Assembly (NCBI GenBank): GCA_028707175.1
Contig: JAQTUV010000004.1
Span: 1-64,000 of the forward strand
Direction of reading: 5' to 3'
Source: Sideroxydans sp.
GTDB taxonomy: Bacteria > Pseudomonadota > Gammaproteobacteria > Burkholderiales > Gallionellaceae
Length of the DNA stretch: 64,000 bases
Below are positions 19,208-26,821 of this stretch, in pieces. The translations under genes were made by a program, and so were the position numbers. The first letter of the stretch is position 1, and every line of letters starts with the position of its first letter. Below the pieces are notes generated by a model. The model was not told where the DNA came from, did no database searches, and worked only from the letters and a program-made list of their open reading frames with translations.

Positions 19208-20059
19208 ATGAACCGCGAGCTTTCTCACGAACAAATCGAGCAAGTCTTCAACAACATAGACATCCCCACCTGCCCTGCCATCGTCAGCATGGCAATGGCC
19301 GAAGCGCAAAAGGACGAGCCCGATATTAGAAAGCTCACCACAGCCATCGAAAAAGATGTCGGCATGTCTGCACTCACCATCAAGCTGGCTAATTCAGCCA
19401 TGTTCCGCACCAACCAACCGATCAGCCTTGTTTCAGTCGCACTTGGCCGACTGGGAATACGCAACGTAGTGTGCGTTGTCGTTGCCGCCGCATTGCGTAA
19501 CTGCATGACAGGCGTCGATGAAAAATGGCTAGAGACCTATTGGAACAACGCCTCACTCGTCGCCACTGCAGCCAGCATGATTGCCAGAAAACAACACGGC
19601 ATCGCCCCCGACACTGCCTACACATTCGCACTCTTCCACGACTCGGCTATCCCACTCTTACGCAAACGATTCGATAACTATTGTGAAGTCCTGACTAGCG
19701 CCGTCAACGACCAGCGCGAACTCATCGACGTAGAAGAAGAAAATTTCCCCTCCACGCATCCAGTCGTCGGCTCCTTGCTTTCACGCAATTGGGGACTTCC
19801 ATCCATCATCGGCCAAGCGATCCGCTTCCATCATGACAAGGACGTCTACAACTTACCCGAATCCACCCTCACAAGCGAAGCTGTCTCATTGATTGCCACA
19901 ATCCATATTGCAGAACGCCTGCTTTCCCTAAACACCGAAGACCTTGTCATAGAAGTGAGCAACTATCACTATAAACAAGCTCTGGACTACCTAAGCATCT
20001 CAGACGAAGACCTAGAAGAGATACGTGAATCGCTGGCCGATGAGGGCACGCATGTTTAA
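19208..20059 (+). CDS. HDOD domain signalling protein
   Basis: This is an HDOD protein of 283 residues, an HD-GYP-related domain without catalytic residues used in bacterial signalling scaffolds. Typical segments are LPTCP-type IDIPTCPAIVSMAMAEAQ, AIEKDVGMSALTIKLANSA, VSVALGRLGIRNV and the later ALFHDSAIPLL. A GTG at 19202 is also possible. The ATG at 19208 has AAGGA ten bases upstream and I prefer it. It lies directly downstream of leader element A and upstream of a chemoreceptor, suggesting a role in motility signalling. Confidence 0.9.
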   Translation: MNRELSHEQIEQVFNNIDIPTCPAIVSMAMAEAQKDEPDIRKLTTAIEKDVGMSALTIKLANSAMFRTNQPISLVSVALGRLGIRNVVCVVVAAALRNCMTGVDEKWLETYWNNASLVATAASMIARKQHGIAPDTAYTFALFHDSAIPLLRKRFDNYCEVLTSAVNDQRELIDVEEENFPSTHPVVGSLLSRNWGLPSIIGQAIRFHHDKDVYNLPESTLTSEAVSLIATIHIAERLLSLNTEDLVIEVSNYHYKQALDYLSISDEDLEEIRESLADEGTHV

Positions 20060-20118
20060 CGCATCCCCCAGCCATTAATTCCCCTATTGCATAAATGGCT
20101 TAACTTTAATAAAGTTCC

Positions 20119-20239
20119 ACCCACTTGCACATCCGCTCCACGCACATCTCACCGCACGTACGGTAAGAGGCTCACAGCGGGATTCCCAGGCTAGGAGCTG
20201 GCGCAAGATAAATTTCGGACAATCCGAAATATTGCCAGC
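20119..20239 (+). ncRNA. Conserved structured leader element, copy B (upstream of chemoreceptor gene)
   Basis: The 372-bp gap between the HDOD and chemoreceptor genes holds this element and a short ORF. It has an outer stem ATCCGC/GCGGGAT (one bulge) around the hairpin CTC-ACCG-CACGTA-CGGT-GAG. Next is GGAGCTGGCGCA, opening a GCTGGC/GCCAGC stem that encloses an 8-bp hairpin ATTTCGGA/TCCGAAAT. Copy C has a different but equally well-paired hairpin at that place (ATCCGTT/AACGGAT). Such compensating change argues for RNA structure. The element is followed by TTCAACAAAGGGGA, the ribosome site of the short ORF. Confidence 0.68.
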
Positions 20240-20265
20240 AACACCGTTCAACAAAGGGGAAGCGC

Positions 20266-20358
20266 ATGTTCATATTCAACACCACAACATCACCGCGCCA
20301 TCACGCTCCGTATTACGCGGCGCTATCCAACATTCCCTTACGACAGGCGAACGCCTAA
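20266..20358 (+). CDS. Possible 30-residue leader peptide after element B
   Basis: This short ORF begins at an ATG preceded by AAAGGGGA at good spacing and ends 73 bp before the chemoreceptor start. The peptide is MFIFNTTTSPRHHAPYYAAL followed by SNIPLRQANA. Its composition (NTT, SP, RH, A-Y, AL, L, A) loosely resembles the short ORF after element C. Translation is likely from the site alone. Whether the peptide matters or only ribosome transit matters cannot be seen here. Confidence 0.4.
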   Translation: MFIFNTTTSPRHHAPYYAALSNIPLRQANA

Positions 20359-20431
20359 ACAAAACTGGCTGAAGATTGATCTTCAACTAGCCTTATCGAT
20401 TTCCGTTCTCTTGAACTATTAGGAGTACATC

Positions 20432-22063
20432 ATGAAAAAAGCAGACATCAGCATTCGCAATGAATTACTACTTATCTCCAGCGCCGCCATGGTATTGATC
20501 TTGGCATCCGCGTTACTTGGCTTCTGGATACTGTGGGGCAGCATCCAACAATTCTCAACCAAGGTACAACCGGATTACGAAAACGAACGACAAGTCCAAC
20601 TCATCCAATCGAGCTTCAAAACACAGGTACAGGAATGGAAAAACGTCTTGCTACGTGGCACAGACCCAGCTGCCCTCGACAAATACTGGGCGCAATTCGT
20701 AGAGCAAGAAAACATGGTGCAAGCTAAAGCCATCGCATTAGAAAAACAGCTTGTCCCCAGCCCCAAGGCAAAAGAACTCATCACCAAATTCATCAGCGCC
20801 CATCAAGAAATGGGCAAAGCCTATCGCAAAGGATTGCAAGCCTATAAAGACAGCAGCTTTAACTCTCAGGTCGGCGACAAAGCCGTTAAAGGCATGGACC
20901 GTGCATCCACAGAACTATTGATCAAAGCCGGTGACGAGATCGTCAGCCTTGCTACACAATCTGCACAAGATGCCGTCGCTGATGCGCGTAAGGGCGTGAT
21001 CATTGGCATCACAGCCATCATCAGCGCGATTCTCATCTCGCTCTGGCTCATCTCTTGGATGGCACAGAGAAGCATCATCAACCCCGCCCTGCAGGTAGTG
21101 AAAGACATGCAGCGACTAGCCGAAGGAGACTTCTCCCAACCCATCGCTCAATCTAGCCAAGACGAAATCGGCCACATCGCGATGTCTGCCGAAAAGATCC
21201 GTGCCAACCTAGGGAAAATCATCGCGGAAGTAAACCATACCGTTTCAGCTGTATCCACGGCCGCCAACAGCCTCACAAACACTGCGACACAAGTTACGCA
21301 ATCATCACAACAACAAGCCGAGGCCACCGCAGCAGTCGCCTCAACGGTAGAAGAAATGTCGGTCAGCATCGCCTCTGTTGCCAACAATGCCGAAGAAGTA
21401 CGACAACTCTCCTCCACGGGACTCGAACGCACACAGCACAGCAACTCCAACGTCTCAAAATTGAATGATGAGATTCGCTTGGTCGAAAGCGCCGTGTATC
21501 AGATCGAGGGAGCTATTTTGAAATTCATCGACAGCTCCAACACCATCGCCAACATGACCAAACAAGTGAAAGACATTGCCGACCAAACCAACCTGCTCGC
21601 ACTCAACGCAGCCATCGAAGCCGCCCGTGCAGGCGAACAAGGTCGGGGCTTTGCAGTTGTTGCCGACGAAGTCCGCAAGCTCGCAGAAAAATCCGCAGAT
21701 GCAGCGAATGAAATCGAAAACGTCACCAAACATCTCAGTTCACAAACCGATGTCGTGCAGCAATCCATCAACAATGGGATCACCTCACTTCGTGCCAGCA
21801 GCGAAGCACTCAACACCGCCACCGCATCACTCGCCGAAACCAGCGAGTCAGTAGGCAATGCCGACCAAGGCATGGGTAGCATCTCCATCTCTGTGCAAGA
21901 GCAAAAGATCGCCAGCACCAACATAGCCCAACACGTCGAACGTATCGCACAAATGACCGAAACCAACCACGTCGAGATACACAACACCGTAAAACAAATT
22001 GCCCAACTTGAAGAACTCGCCATTGCCCTGCGTGCGATGACTGGCCAATTCAAAATCCAATAA
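20432..22063 (+). CDS. Methyl-accepting chemotaxis protein
   Basis: This is a 543-residue chemoreceptor. TM1 is at about residues 15-36 and TM2 at about 189-209. They enclose a four-helix-bundle-type periplasmic sensor with the segment [17 protein letters not shown] domain follows (about 210-262), then the methyl-accepting signalling domain with the conserved tip [20 protein letters not shown] and [19 protein letters not shown]. No C-terminal CheR-docking pentapeptide is present. The ATG has an AGGAG site. No FliA promoter was found upstream. Instead leader element B precedes it, so its control may be post-transcriptional. The ligand is unknown. Confidence 0.95.
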   Translation: MKKADISIRNELLLISSAAMVLILASALLGFWILWGSIQQFSTKVQPDYENERQVQLIQSSFKTQVQEWKNVLLRGTDPAALDKYWAQFVEQENMVQAKAIALEKQLVPSPKAKELITKFISAHQEMGKAYRKGLQAYKDSSFNSQVGDKAVKGMDRASTELLIKAGDEIVSLATQSAQDAVADARKGVIIGITAIISAILISLWLISWMAQRSIINPALQVVKDMQRLAEGDFSQPIAQSSQDEIGHIAMSAEKIRANLGKIIAEVNHTVSAVSTAANSLTNTATQVTQSSQQQAEATAAVASTVEEMSVSIASVANNAEEVRQLSSTGLERTQHSNSNVSKLNDEIRLVESAVYQIEGAILKFIDSSNTIANMTKQVKDIADQTNLLALNAAIEAARAGEQGRGFAVVADEVRKLAEKSADAANEIENVTKHLSSQTDVVQQSINNGITSLRASSEALNTATASLAETSESVGNADQGMGSISISVQEQKIASTNIAQHVERIAQMTETNHVEIHNTVKQIAQLEELAIALRAMTGQFKIQ

Positions 22064-22071
22064 GAAAAACA

Positions 22072-22111
22072 CCTTGCTACATCCATCCAACACCTGATGA
22101 ATGTAGCAAGG
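22072..22111. other. Long inverted repeat downstream of the chemoreceptor gene
   Basis: CCTTGCTACAT and ATGTAGCAAGG form a perfect 11-bp stem, with an inner CATC/GATG pair, starting 8 bp after the chemoreceptor stop. Only the minus strand has a T-rich tail (GTGTTTTTC), so for the plus-strand gene it is at best a Rho-assisted end or a 3' stabilising hairpin. Confidence 0.45.
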
Positions 22112-22175
22112 CAGCACGCAGCACATTTACCCAAAGTTTTGTATTGACGCACCGAAAGACCTCACCTAAAGTTCA

Positions 22176-22307
22176 GCCCACTTGCACATCCGCCCCAGGC
22201 ACATCTCACCGCACGTACGGTAAGAGGCACACAGCGGAATCCCCAGATTAGGAGCTGGCGCAGGAAAATCCGTTAAAACGGATCGCAGCACCTGCAACAC
22301 AACCAGC
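22176..22307 (+). ncRNA. Conserved structured leader element, copy C (upstream of PhoD-like gene)
   Basis: Most of the 371-bp gap after the chemoreceptor gene is this element plus a short ORF. It is nearly the same as copy B from CCCACTTGCACATCC through AGGAGCTGGCGCA. It keeps the ATCCGC/GCGGAAT outer stem and the ACCG-CACGTA-CGGT hairpin. The 3' domain is a GAGCTGG/CCAGCTC stem enclosing CAGG/CCTG and a hairpin ATCCGTT/AACGGAT that differs in sequence from copy B. It is followed by CAACAGGGGGAG, the ribosome site of the next short ORF. Confidence 0.68.
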
Positions 22308-22323
22308 TCAACAGGGGGAGTCT

Positions 22324-22425
22324 TTGAATACTTCGACACATTCGCCATCCATGCGGCGATCCTTTGCCGCCACGCGCTACCGTCTAGCGTTGCGGCATCA
22401 AAGCCTGTCGGCTCATTCTGCATAG
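22324..22425 (+). CDS. Possible 33-residue leader peptide after element C
   Basis: A TTG codon preceded by AGGGGGAG opens a 33-residue ORF (MNTSTHSPSMRRSFAATRYR, then LALRHQSLSAHSA) ending only 9 bp before the PhoD-like start. That start has a weak ribosome site of its own (AGAAGA), so translation may be coupled. The arrangement of element, strong ribosome site, short ORF and main gene is the same as for copy B. Confidence 0.4.
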   Translation: MNTSTHSPSMRRSFAATRYRLALRHQSLSAHSA

Positions 22426-22434
22426 AAGAAACAC

Positions 22435-23415
22435 ATGGCAAAGACCAAGATCGTGTTCACCTCGTGCGTGCGCTACAACCAATACACACCGCAAGCGGAA
22501 TGGGATGAGATCGCAAAAGCCGACCCGGACTATCTGCTCCTGCTAGGCGACAACATCTACATGGATTACGGCATATTGCCCAGCATCCGCCCGCTCAAAT
22601 ATGAGTTCGGGAATATTCCGCGCTTCTACACCGTGAAATATTTCGCCAAGAAGATGCGCCAGAAATACGAAGAACAGTGGGCAGTGCCTCAGTTCAAAAG
22701 TCTCATCGCTAAGATGCGAACCAAGAACGGATTCTTTGGCACATGGGACGATCACGACTTCCTGTGGAACAACGCCTACGGCGGCAATGCAGATTCCTTC
22801 TGGGCAAAATTATTCAAGATGAAGGAGAAGCAATTGATCTCCCGCGACCTATTCCACGAATACATGGATTGCTCCACCAACCGTCCCGAAGTGTATTGCC
22901 ATGCGGACACCCCCTTCGCACGTATCATCATCTTGGACAATCGCTATCACGCCACCTCACCCAAAGCGGATGACGCAGTCTTGATGGGGCGCGAACAAAT
23001 GGAATTCTTAAAGGCCAAACTCGAACACGACCTTCCCTACACCCTCATCTGTGGCGGACTCACCCTGACAGAAGGCGGAGAGGATTGGTCGAAGTACACC
23101 ATCGAGTTCGATAGATTCACCCAACTCGTTGCGGGCAAAAAAGTCATCTACCTAGGCGGCGACATACACGACAACAAATTCAACAGCCCCGCCCCTCACA
23201 ACAAACCGCCATGCTACGAGATCGTCTCTTCAGGCCTATCCATCAACGATTGGGGCTTACCCCTTAAGCTCGACGACGTGCGCAACTGGGGAACATTGGA
23301 TATCGACGCCAACGAGATCATCGTCACCCTGCACGACATAGAAGGCACGACGCGATATCGCATCGACAGCAAAACGTGGGACCAGCAACGTCTTGGTCGA
23401 GTATTCAATCCGTGA
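22435..23415 (+). CDS. PhoD-like metallophosphatase, cytoplasmic
   Basis: This 326-residue protein has the PhoD/alkaline-phosphatase D-like metal motifs: GDNIYMDYG (about 38-46), GTWDDHDF (about 102-109) and a late GGDIHDNKF. These are the usual Asp/Asn/His ligands of calcineurin-type phosphoesterases. There is no signal peptide, unlike secreted PhoD, so it acts inside the cell on an unknown phosphoester. It follows leader element C and its short ORF. The KTSC gene follows 16 bp downstream. Confidence 0.85.
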   Translation: MAKTKIVFTSCVRYNQYTPQAEWDEIAKADPDYLLLLGDNIYMDYGILPSIRPLKYEFGNIPRFYTVKYFAKKMRQKYEEQWAVPQFKSLIAKMRTKNGFFGTWDDHDFLWNNAYGGNADSFWAKLFKMKEKQLISRDLFHEYMDCSTNRPEVYCHADTPFARIIILDNRYHATSPKADDAVLMGREQMEFLKAKLEHDLPYTLICGGLTLTEGGEDWSKYTIEFDRFTQLVAGKKVIYLGGDIHDNKFNSPAPHNKPPCYEIVSSGLSINDWGLPLKLDDVRNWGTLDIDANEIIVTLHDIEGTTRYRIDSKTWDQQRLGRVFNP

Positions 23416-23431
23416 TCAGGAGCACACCACA

Positions 23432-23695
23432 ATGGAAATGAAACCCATCAACTCCGGCAAGCTACGCGCCATCGGCTACGACGCGCGAGCGCGCATCCTG
23501 CAAGTCAAACTCGACACCGGTGACACACTGCAATACAGCGGCGTGGGCGAAGACCTGTGGCGCAGACTCAGCAGCTCCGGTGCGGCGTGGAGCTTCTATC
23601 GCGACAACATCGAAGAAGAATTCACAGCGAAGAAAGTTTCAGCGAGTGCACCTGCGGGGAAGAATCCGTTGGATGAGTTGTTTGGAAAAGCATAA
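23432..23695 (+). CDS. KTSC domain small protein
   Basis: This 87-residue protein is a KTSC-domain protein. Signature pieces are AIGYDARARILQVKL, GDTLQYSGVGEDLWRRL and SFYRDNI. The domain usually carries a Lys-Thr-Ser-Cys motif, but here the matching place near the N-terminus reads KPINSGKL. I chose the ATG at 23432, which has AGGAG at 23418-23422. The longer frame from 23393 overlaps the end of the phosphatase gene. The function of the domain is not established. It probably shares a transcript with the PhoD-like gene. Confidence 0.8.
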   Translation: MEMKPINSGKLRAIGYDARARILQVKLDTGDTLQYSGVGEDLWRRLSSSGAAWSFYRDNIEEEFTAKKVSASAPAGKNPLDELFGKA

Positions 23696-23735
23696 TTTCG
23701 ATGCAAATGAATTATCGCAAAGGGCTTAGAAAGAA

Positions 23736-25229
23736 ATGAGTACTGTTATAGACAACTGGAATCCTGAAGATAAGCTTGGTCGAAAGGAATCCGCCGATTT
23801 TCTGACCAACCATCTCATCAAACGCTATGCATTGGCCTCCAAGCACAACCACCCAGACACATTTGTTCTCAACATCCGAGCTGATTGGGGGTTCGGAAAA
23901 TCATTCTTCCTCCAGCGATGGGAAAAGGATTTGAAGCAAGCAAATTTTCCGGTCGTATTTTTCAACGCTTGGGAAAATGACTTCTGCGACGACCCTCTGA
24001 TTGGCTTCATCTCTGAAATAAATAATGGACTATCCGACCACTTCAAAGAAATTCCATTAGCAAAACGCCACCTTGACGAAGCGATTGCTATAGGCCGAAA
24101 ACTCATTAAGCCAGTCAGCATCGGAATCGCTTCCGCAATAACGAAACAAATATCCGGGCTAAGTATTGAGAAATTTCAAGAGCTCTACTCTCAGAGTGAT
24201 GCAAGCAGCTTTGATGAGGGAGGATCATCGAGTGAAGCAGCATCCCTGCTTTCCCAATATTCCGAAGTCGCACTCAAGGAACATCTAAATACAAAGGAAA
24301 CGATAGTCCTCTTCAAAAGGAAGTTAGAACGCCTTATCGAGACTCTGCAAAAAGAAGCTAGCATTCAACTTCCCTTGTTTATTTTCATAGATGAACTGGA
24401 TAGGTGCAGACCAACCTATGCCATCGAACTTCTTGAGGCCATAAAACACCTTTTCGGAGTGCCCGGTGTTTACTTTATTGTCGCCACCAACCTTGAACAA
24501 CTTGGTCACTCAATCTGCGCTGTTTATGGCGAACAGTTTGATTCAGAGCGCTATCTGAAACGATTTTTTGACCAAGAATACTTACTTCCCTCACCAGACA
24601 ATACTCGATTCACAGCATTCCTATTCGAGCGATATTCATTAAACGACTTCGGTACGTTTTACACCGTAATTGAAAATGGACTATATGGTGAAATCCCTTC
24701 GGAACAAGCCCTATTTTCAATTCTGTGCGATAGCTTCAGACTTGGACCAAGAGATCAAGAACAGGTGGCAGGAGCACTTCAGGCAATTCTGATGAATTGG
24801 CCAAAAGGTGAAATGATTCACCTTGCTTATCTACTGTTTCTCATCATTGCAAAACAGATGAAGACCTCACTTTTTCAGCAACTGTCTGAAAATCGGCTTT
24901 CAGATTACCCAAATTTTTTCAATGCAATTTCTACACATTTACGCGAGAGTGCCACTTTTAAAACTAAGGATGTTTCCAACCTCGATAGATTTCCGACCAT
25001 CGAGGAACACAAAGTTTCTAACATGCTCTGGACATACCAAGACGTTCTAAAAATGACATGCCGAGATCTCTTGAAGGAAGACCTTAACCCCATCAAGTTC
25101 CCTGAGAAAATAATAGCTGCTGTCAGACAAAGTTGCCCTGGAAGCTACTCGCTAACAGAAAGCCCTACCCCCCCTATCTCCGATTACGCTCGCCGAGTTA
25201 GTCAAGCGGGGCAGTTAATAATGAAATAA
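23736..25229 (+). CDS. KAP family P-loop NTPase
   Basis: This 497-residue protein is a KAP-type NTPase. It has a Walker A at residues 48-56 (RADWGFGKS), the segment VVFFNAWEND at 73-82 typical of KAP proteins, and a Walker B at 215-226 (FIFIDELDRCRP). KAP NTPases are often membrane-linked and many sit in anti-phage or mobile loci. No convincing transmembrane pair is visible here. The gene is clearly more AT-rich than its neighbours (AAATTT-type stretches, different codon use), which suggests transfer. No partner gene is obvious: KTSC lies 40 bp upstream and a GC-rich rhodanese follows. Confidence 0.88.
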   Translation: MSTVIDNWNPEDKLGRKESADFLTNHLIKRYALASKHNHPDTFVLNIRADWGFGKSFFLQRWEKDLKQANFPVVFFNAWENDFCDDPLIGFISEINNGLSDHFKEIPLAKRHLDEAIAIGRKLIKPVSIGIASAITKQISGLSIEKFQELYSQSDASSFDEGGSSSEAASLLSQYSEVALKEHLNTKETIVLFKRKLERLIETLQKEASIQLPLFIFIDELDRCRPTYAIELLEAIKHLFGVPGVYFIVATNLEQLGHSICAVYGEQFDSERYLKRFFDQEYLLPSPDNTRFTAFLFERYSLNDFGTFYTVIENGLYGEIPSEQALFSILCDSFRLGPRDQEQVAGALQAILMNWPKGEMIHLAYLLFLIIAKQMKTSLFQQLSENRLSDYPNFFNAISTHLRESATFKTKDVSNLDRFPTIEEHKVSNMLWTYQDVLKMTCRDLLKEDLNPIKFPEKIIAAVRQSCPGSYSLTESPTPPISDYARRVSQAGQLIMK

Positions 25230-25274
25230 CGAATTCCCGTGACTGATCCCCAATAAAATGGCGACCTCCACGAA

Positions 25275-25312
25275 CTACTGGGGGCGGGTTCGGAATATCT
25301 TGCAGCCCTCCT
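25275..25312 (+). repeat. Imperfect direct repeat, left copy, flanking the rhodanese gene
   Basis: A 38-bp segment beginning CTACTGGGGGCGGGTTC recurs at 25991-26028 with about six differences by hand alignment. The two copies bracket the rhodanese gene exactly. It may mark a past insertion or duplication of that gene. Confidence 0.6.
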
Positions 25313-25374
25313 CCAGAACATCAAGCCACTCCGATACAATCTCCTCTCGATCTTGTCTCCCCATATAAATCGCC

Positions 25375-25950
25375 ATGACTGACAACAACATCACCCTCCG
25401 CATGCCTACGGTAGAGGCTCACCACCTTGGCAAGCTGGTGACGATACGACGCGAAGAAGACCCTGCCGCCACGATCCGCGCGGACTATGCCGCGACTGCG
25501 CGCAAATGCCCGCCTTACTGCATCCAGCCTATGCAATTGGCTGCGGGGGTGGAGACGTTGGGCGAGTTGGAGGTGCTGGATCATCTGAAGCGCATACGCG
25601 GGGGCGATGAGACGCTGATGGTGGTGGATTCGCGCACGCCGGACTGGTATGCGAAAGGCACCATCCCCGGTGCGATCAATGTGCCTTATGCGCAAAACAT
25701 GGCGGGGCATGCCACCGATGTGCCCGGTGTGAAGCAGACGCTGGTCGAGCTGTTCGGTGCGCGGGAGGTTGCCGAGGCTTTCGATTTCAGCAACGCACGC
25801 ACACTCGCTATCTTCTGCAACGGCCCATGGTGCGGGCAGACACCGAACTACATCCGCACGCTGCTTGCGCTGGGCTACCCGGCCGCCAAGTTGAAGTGGT
25901 ATCGCGGCGGCATGCAGGATTGGTGCTCGCTGGGCCTTACGGTGATCTGA
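25375..25950 (+). CDS. Rhodanese domain protein
   Basis: This 191-residue cytoplasmic protein has a C-terminal rhodanese domain (about residues 70-190). Pieces are LMVVDSRTPDWYAKGTIPGA, INVPYA and the active-site loop CNGPWCGQ, which supplies the catalytic Cys for sulfur transfer. The N-terminal 65 residues contain KCPPYCIQPMQ, a pattern seen in some rhodanese-like proteins. The gene is GC-rich, unlike the KAP gene before it. It is bracketed by direct repeats at 25275-25312 and 25991-26028. Confidence 0.88.
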   Translation: MTDNNITLRMPTVEAHHLGKLVTIRREEDPAATIRADYAATARKCPPYCIQPMQLAAGVETLGELEVLDHLKRIRGGDETLMVVDSRTPDWYAKGTIPGAINVPYAQNMAGHATDVPGVKQTLVELFGAREVAEAFDFSNARTLAIFCNGPWCGQTPNYIRTLLALGYPAAKLKWYRGGMQDWCSLGLTVI

Positions 25951-25990
25951 CACGCTTGCACGCTCGTAACTAAATGAGCTACTGGAAATA

Positions 25991-26028
25991 CTATTGGGGG
26001 CGGGTTCAGAATATTTTCCAGACCTTCT
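25991..26028 (+). repeat. Imperfect direct repeat, right copy
   Basis: This is the second copy of the 38-bp repeat (CTATTGGGGGCGGGTTC onward), 716 bp after the left copy and ending 10 bp before the HEPN stop on the opposite strand. Confidence 0.6.
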
Positions 26029-26037
26029 AACCTTCAA

Positions 26038-26424
26038 TCAACCTGCAATTACCCCCTTCGCCCATTCGTAGGCGAGATTGACCAGCTTCTTCATCTCATC
26101 CAACGTCATGCTGACGTAGGGTGTTTCTTCGTAACGCAAGATGACGGCGAAGGGATTGAGGTTGCTGAATTGGTCGGGCGGGAATGGCATCGCAATTTTG
26201 TGTTGTAACAGCAGATCGACAAGCTCATCTACATCATGCGTTCTGCGAAACACGATGCCGTGATACTCGGCAATCGACTTAAGGCATTTTTCAACAACTT
26301 GTTGTGCGAAAAATCCAGTCGCGGAAATATCAACTTCGGGGTGGGTGGTTAAAGCTCGAAACGAGGTGATGTCTCGTTCGGCGAGCACGAGCAATCTACG
26401 CGCACGCTCAATGGGCTGTGTCAT
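26038..26424 (-). CDS. HEPN domain protein (partner of nucleotidyltransferase)
   Basis: This 128-residue HEPN protein is all-helical with the usual pieces ATGFFAQQVVEKCLKSIAEY, RRTHDVDELVDLL and a C-terminal AYEWAKGVI. The start at 26424 is chosen over a longer frame because it begins the typical MTQPIERARRLLVLAERD helix. It overlaps the upstream nucleotidyltransferase gene by 17 bp. HEPN/MNT pairs act as toxin-antitoxin modules, with HEPN often an RNase. This one lacks a clear R-X4-H-X-Y, so toxicity is uncertain. Confidence 0.85.
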   Translation of the reverse strand: MTQPIERARRLLVLAERDITSFRALTTHPEVDISATGFFAQQVVEKCLKSIAEYHGIVFRRTHDVDELVDLLLQHKIAMPFPPDQFSNLNPFAVILRYEETPYVSMTLDEMKKLVNLAYEWAKGVIAG

Positions 26425-26728
26425 ACAACACTCTGCCTTCGCGCATCGCCCAATAGACAGCCGTTGAACATGAGCCTTGTTGTTGGTTGATCTCGGCTTG
26501 CGAATAGACCAACACATCTGCGGCCACTTTCAATGGACGCAATACTTGGCGCAGACGCACCATCTCGCTGAATTTGTCATTCAGCTCTGGTTCGATGACC
26601 AAAAAATCTAAATCAGAATCTTCCTTCGCATCGCCGCGCGCATACGAGCCAAACAGAATGACTCTGGCTGGCTTGGCGGCTTCACCTAACAACTGTGCAG
26701 CTTGCTGTATGGTTTGTTCGGAGATCAT
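26408..26728 (-). CDS. Minimal nucleotidyltransferase (MNT)
   Basis: This 106-residue protein is a minimal nucleotidyltransferase. The motif LFGSYARGDAKEDSDLDFLV (residues 25-44) gives the GS pair at 27-28 and metal-binding Asp residues at 39 and 41. In MNT/HEPN modules this protein modifies and silences the HEPN partner, as shown for MntA/HepT. It is upstream of and overlaps its HEPN gene. Confidence 0.88.
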   Translation of the reverse strand: MISEQTIQQAAQLLGEAAKPARVILFGSYARGDAKEDSDLDFLVIEPELNDKFSEMVRLRQVLRPLKVAADVLVYSQAEINQQQGSCSTAVYWAMREGRVLYDTAH

Positions 26729-26762
26729 CTTGATCCTATCTTGTAGACCATCTCCCGCCTCT

Positions 26763-26805
26763 CCCTTCGATACACCGCGCTTTGCGCGGCACTCAGGGCG
26801 AACGG
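26763..26805. repeat. Palindromic intergenic repeat
   Basis: CCCTTCGATAC and the CTCAGGGCGAACGG end flank a perfect CCGCGC-TTT-GCGCGG hairpin. The CCGTTCGCCCTGAG and TCGAAGGG halves are of a type dispersed in many proteobacterial genomes. It lies in the 93-bp gap between purL and the MNT gene and may also act as a bidirectional transcript end. Confidence 0.6.
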
Positions 26806-26821
26806 GTTTGGACGCATTCTA

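Noticed and set aside
20101-22200. FliA promoters at TAAAGTTC just before leader elements B and C
   Set aside because: The -35-like TAAAGTTC is present in both, but at 11-bp spacing the -10 position reads ACATCCGC and not GCCGATAA.
19059-22307. Cyclic-di-GMP-I riboswitch identity for the leader elements
   Set aside because: The conserved riboswitch core as I remember it (GGCAAACC and GACGCAAAGCC type segments) is absent.
22166-22441. 91-residue minus-strand frame over leader element C
   Set aside because: It is antisense to the conserved element and the start of the phosphatase gene, and has no recognisable protein features.
25321-26037. 238-residue minus-strand frame over the rhodanese gene
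   Set aside because: The rhodanese motif is clear on the plus strand. The opposite frame is Arg/His-rich shadow sequence.
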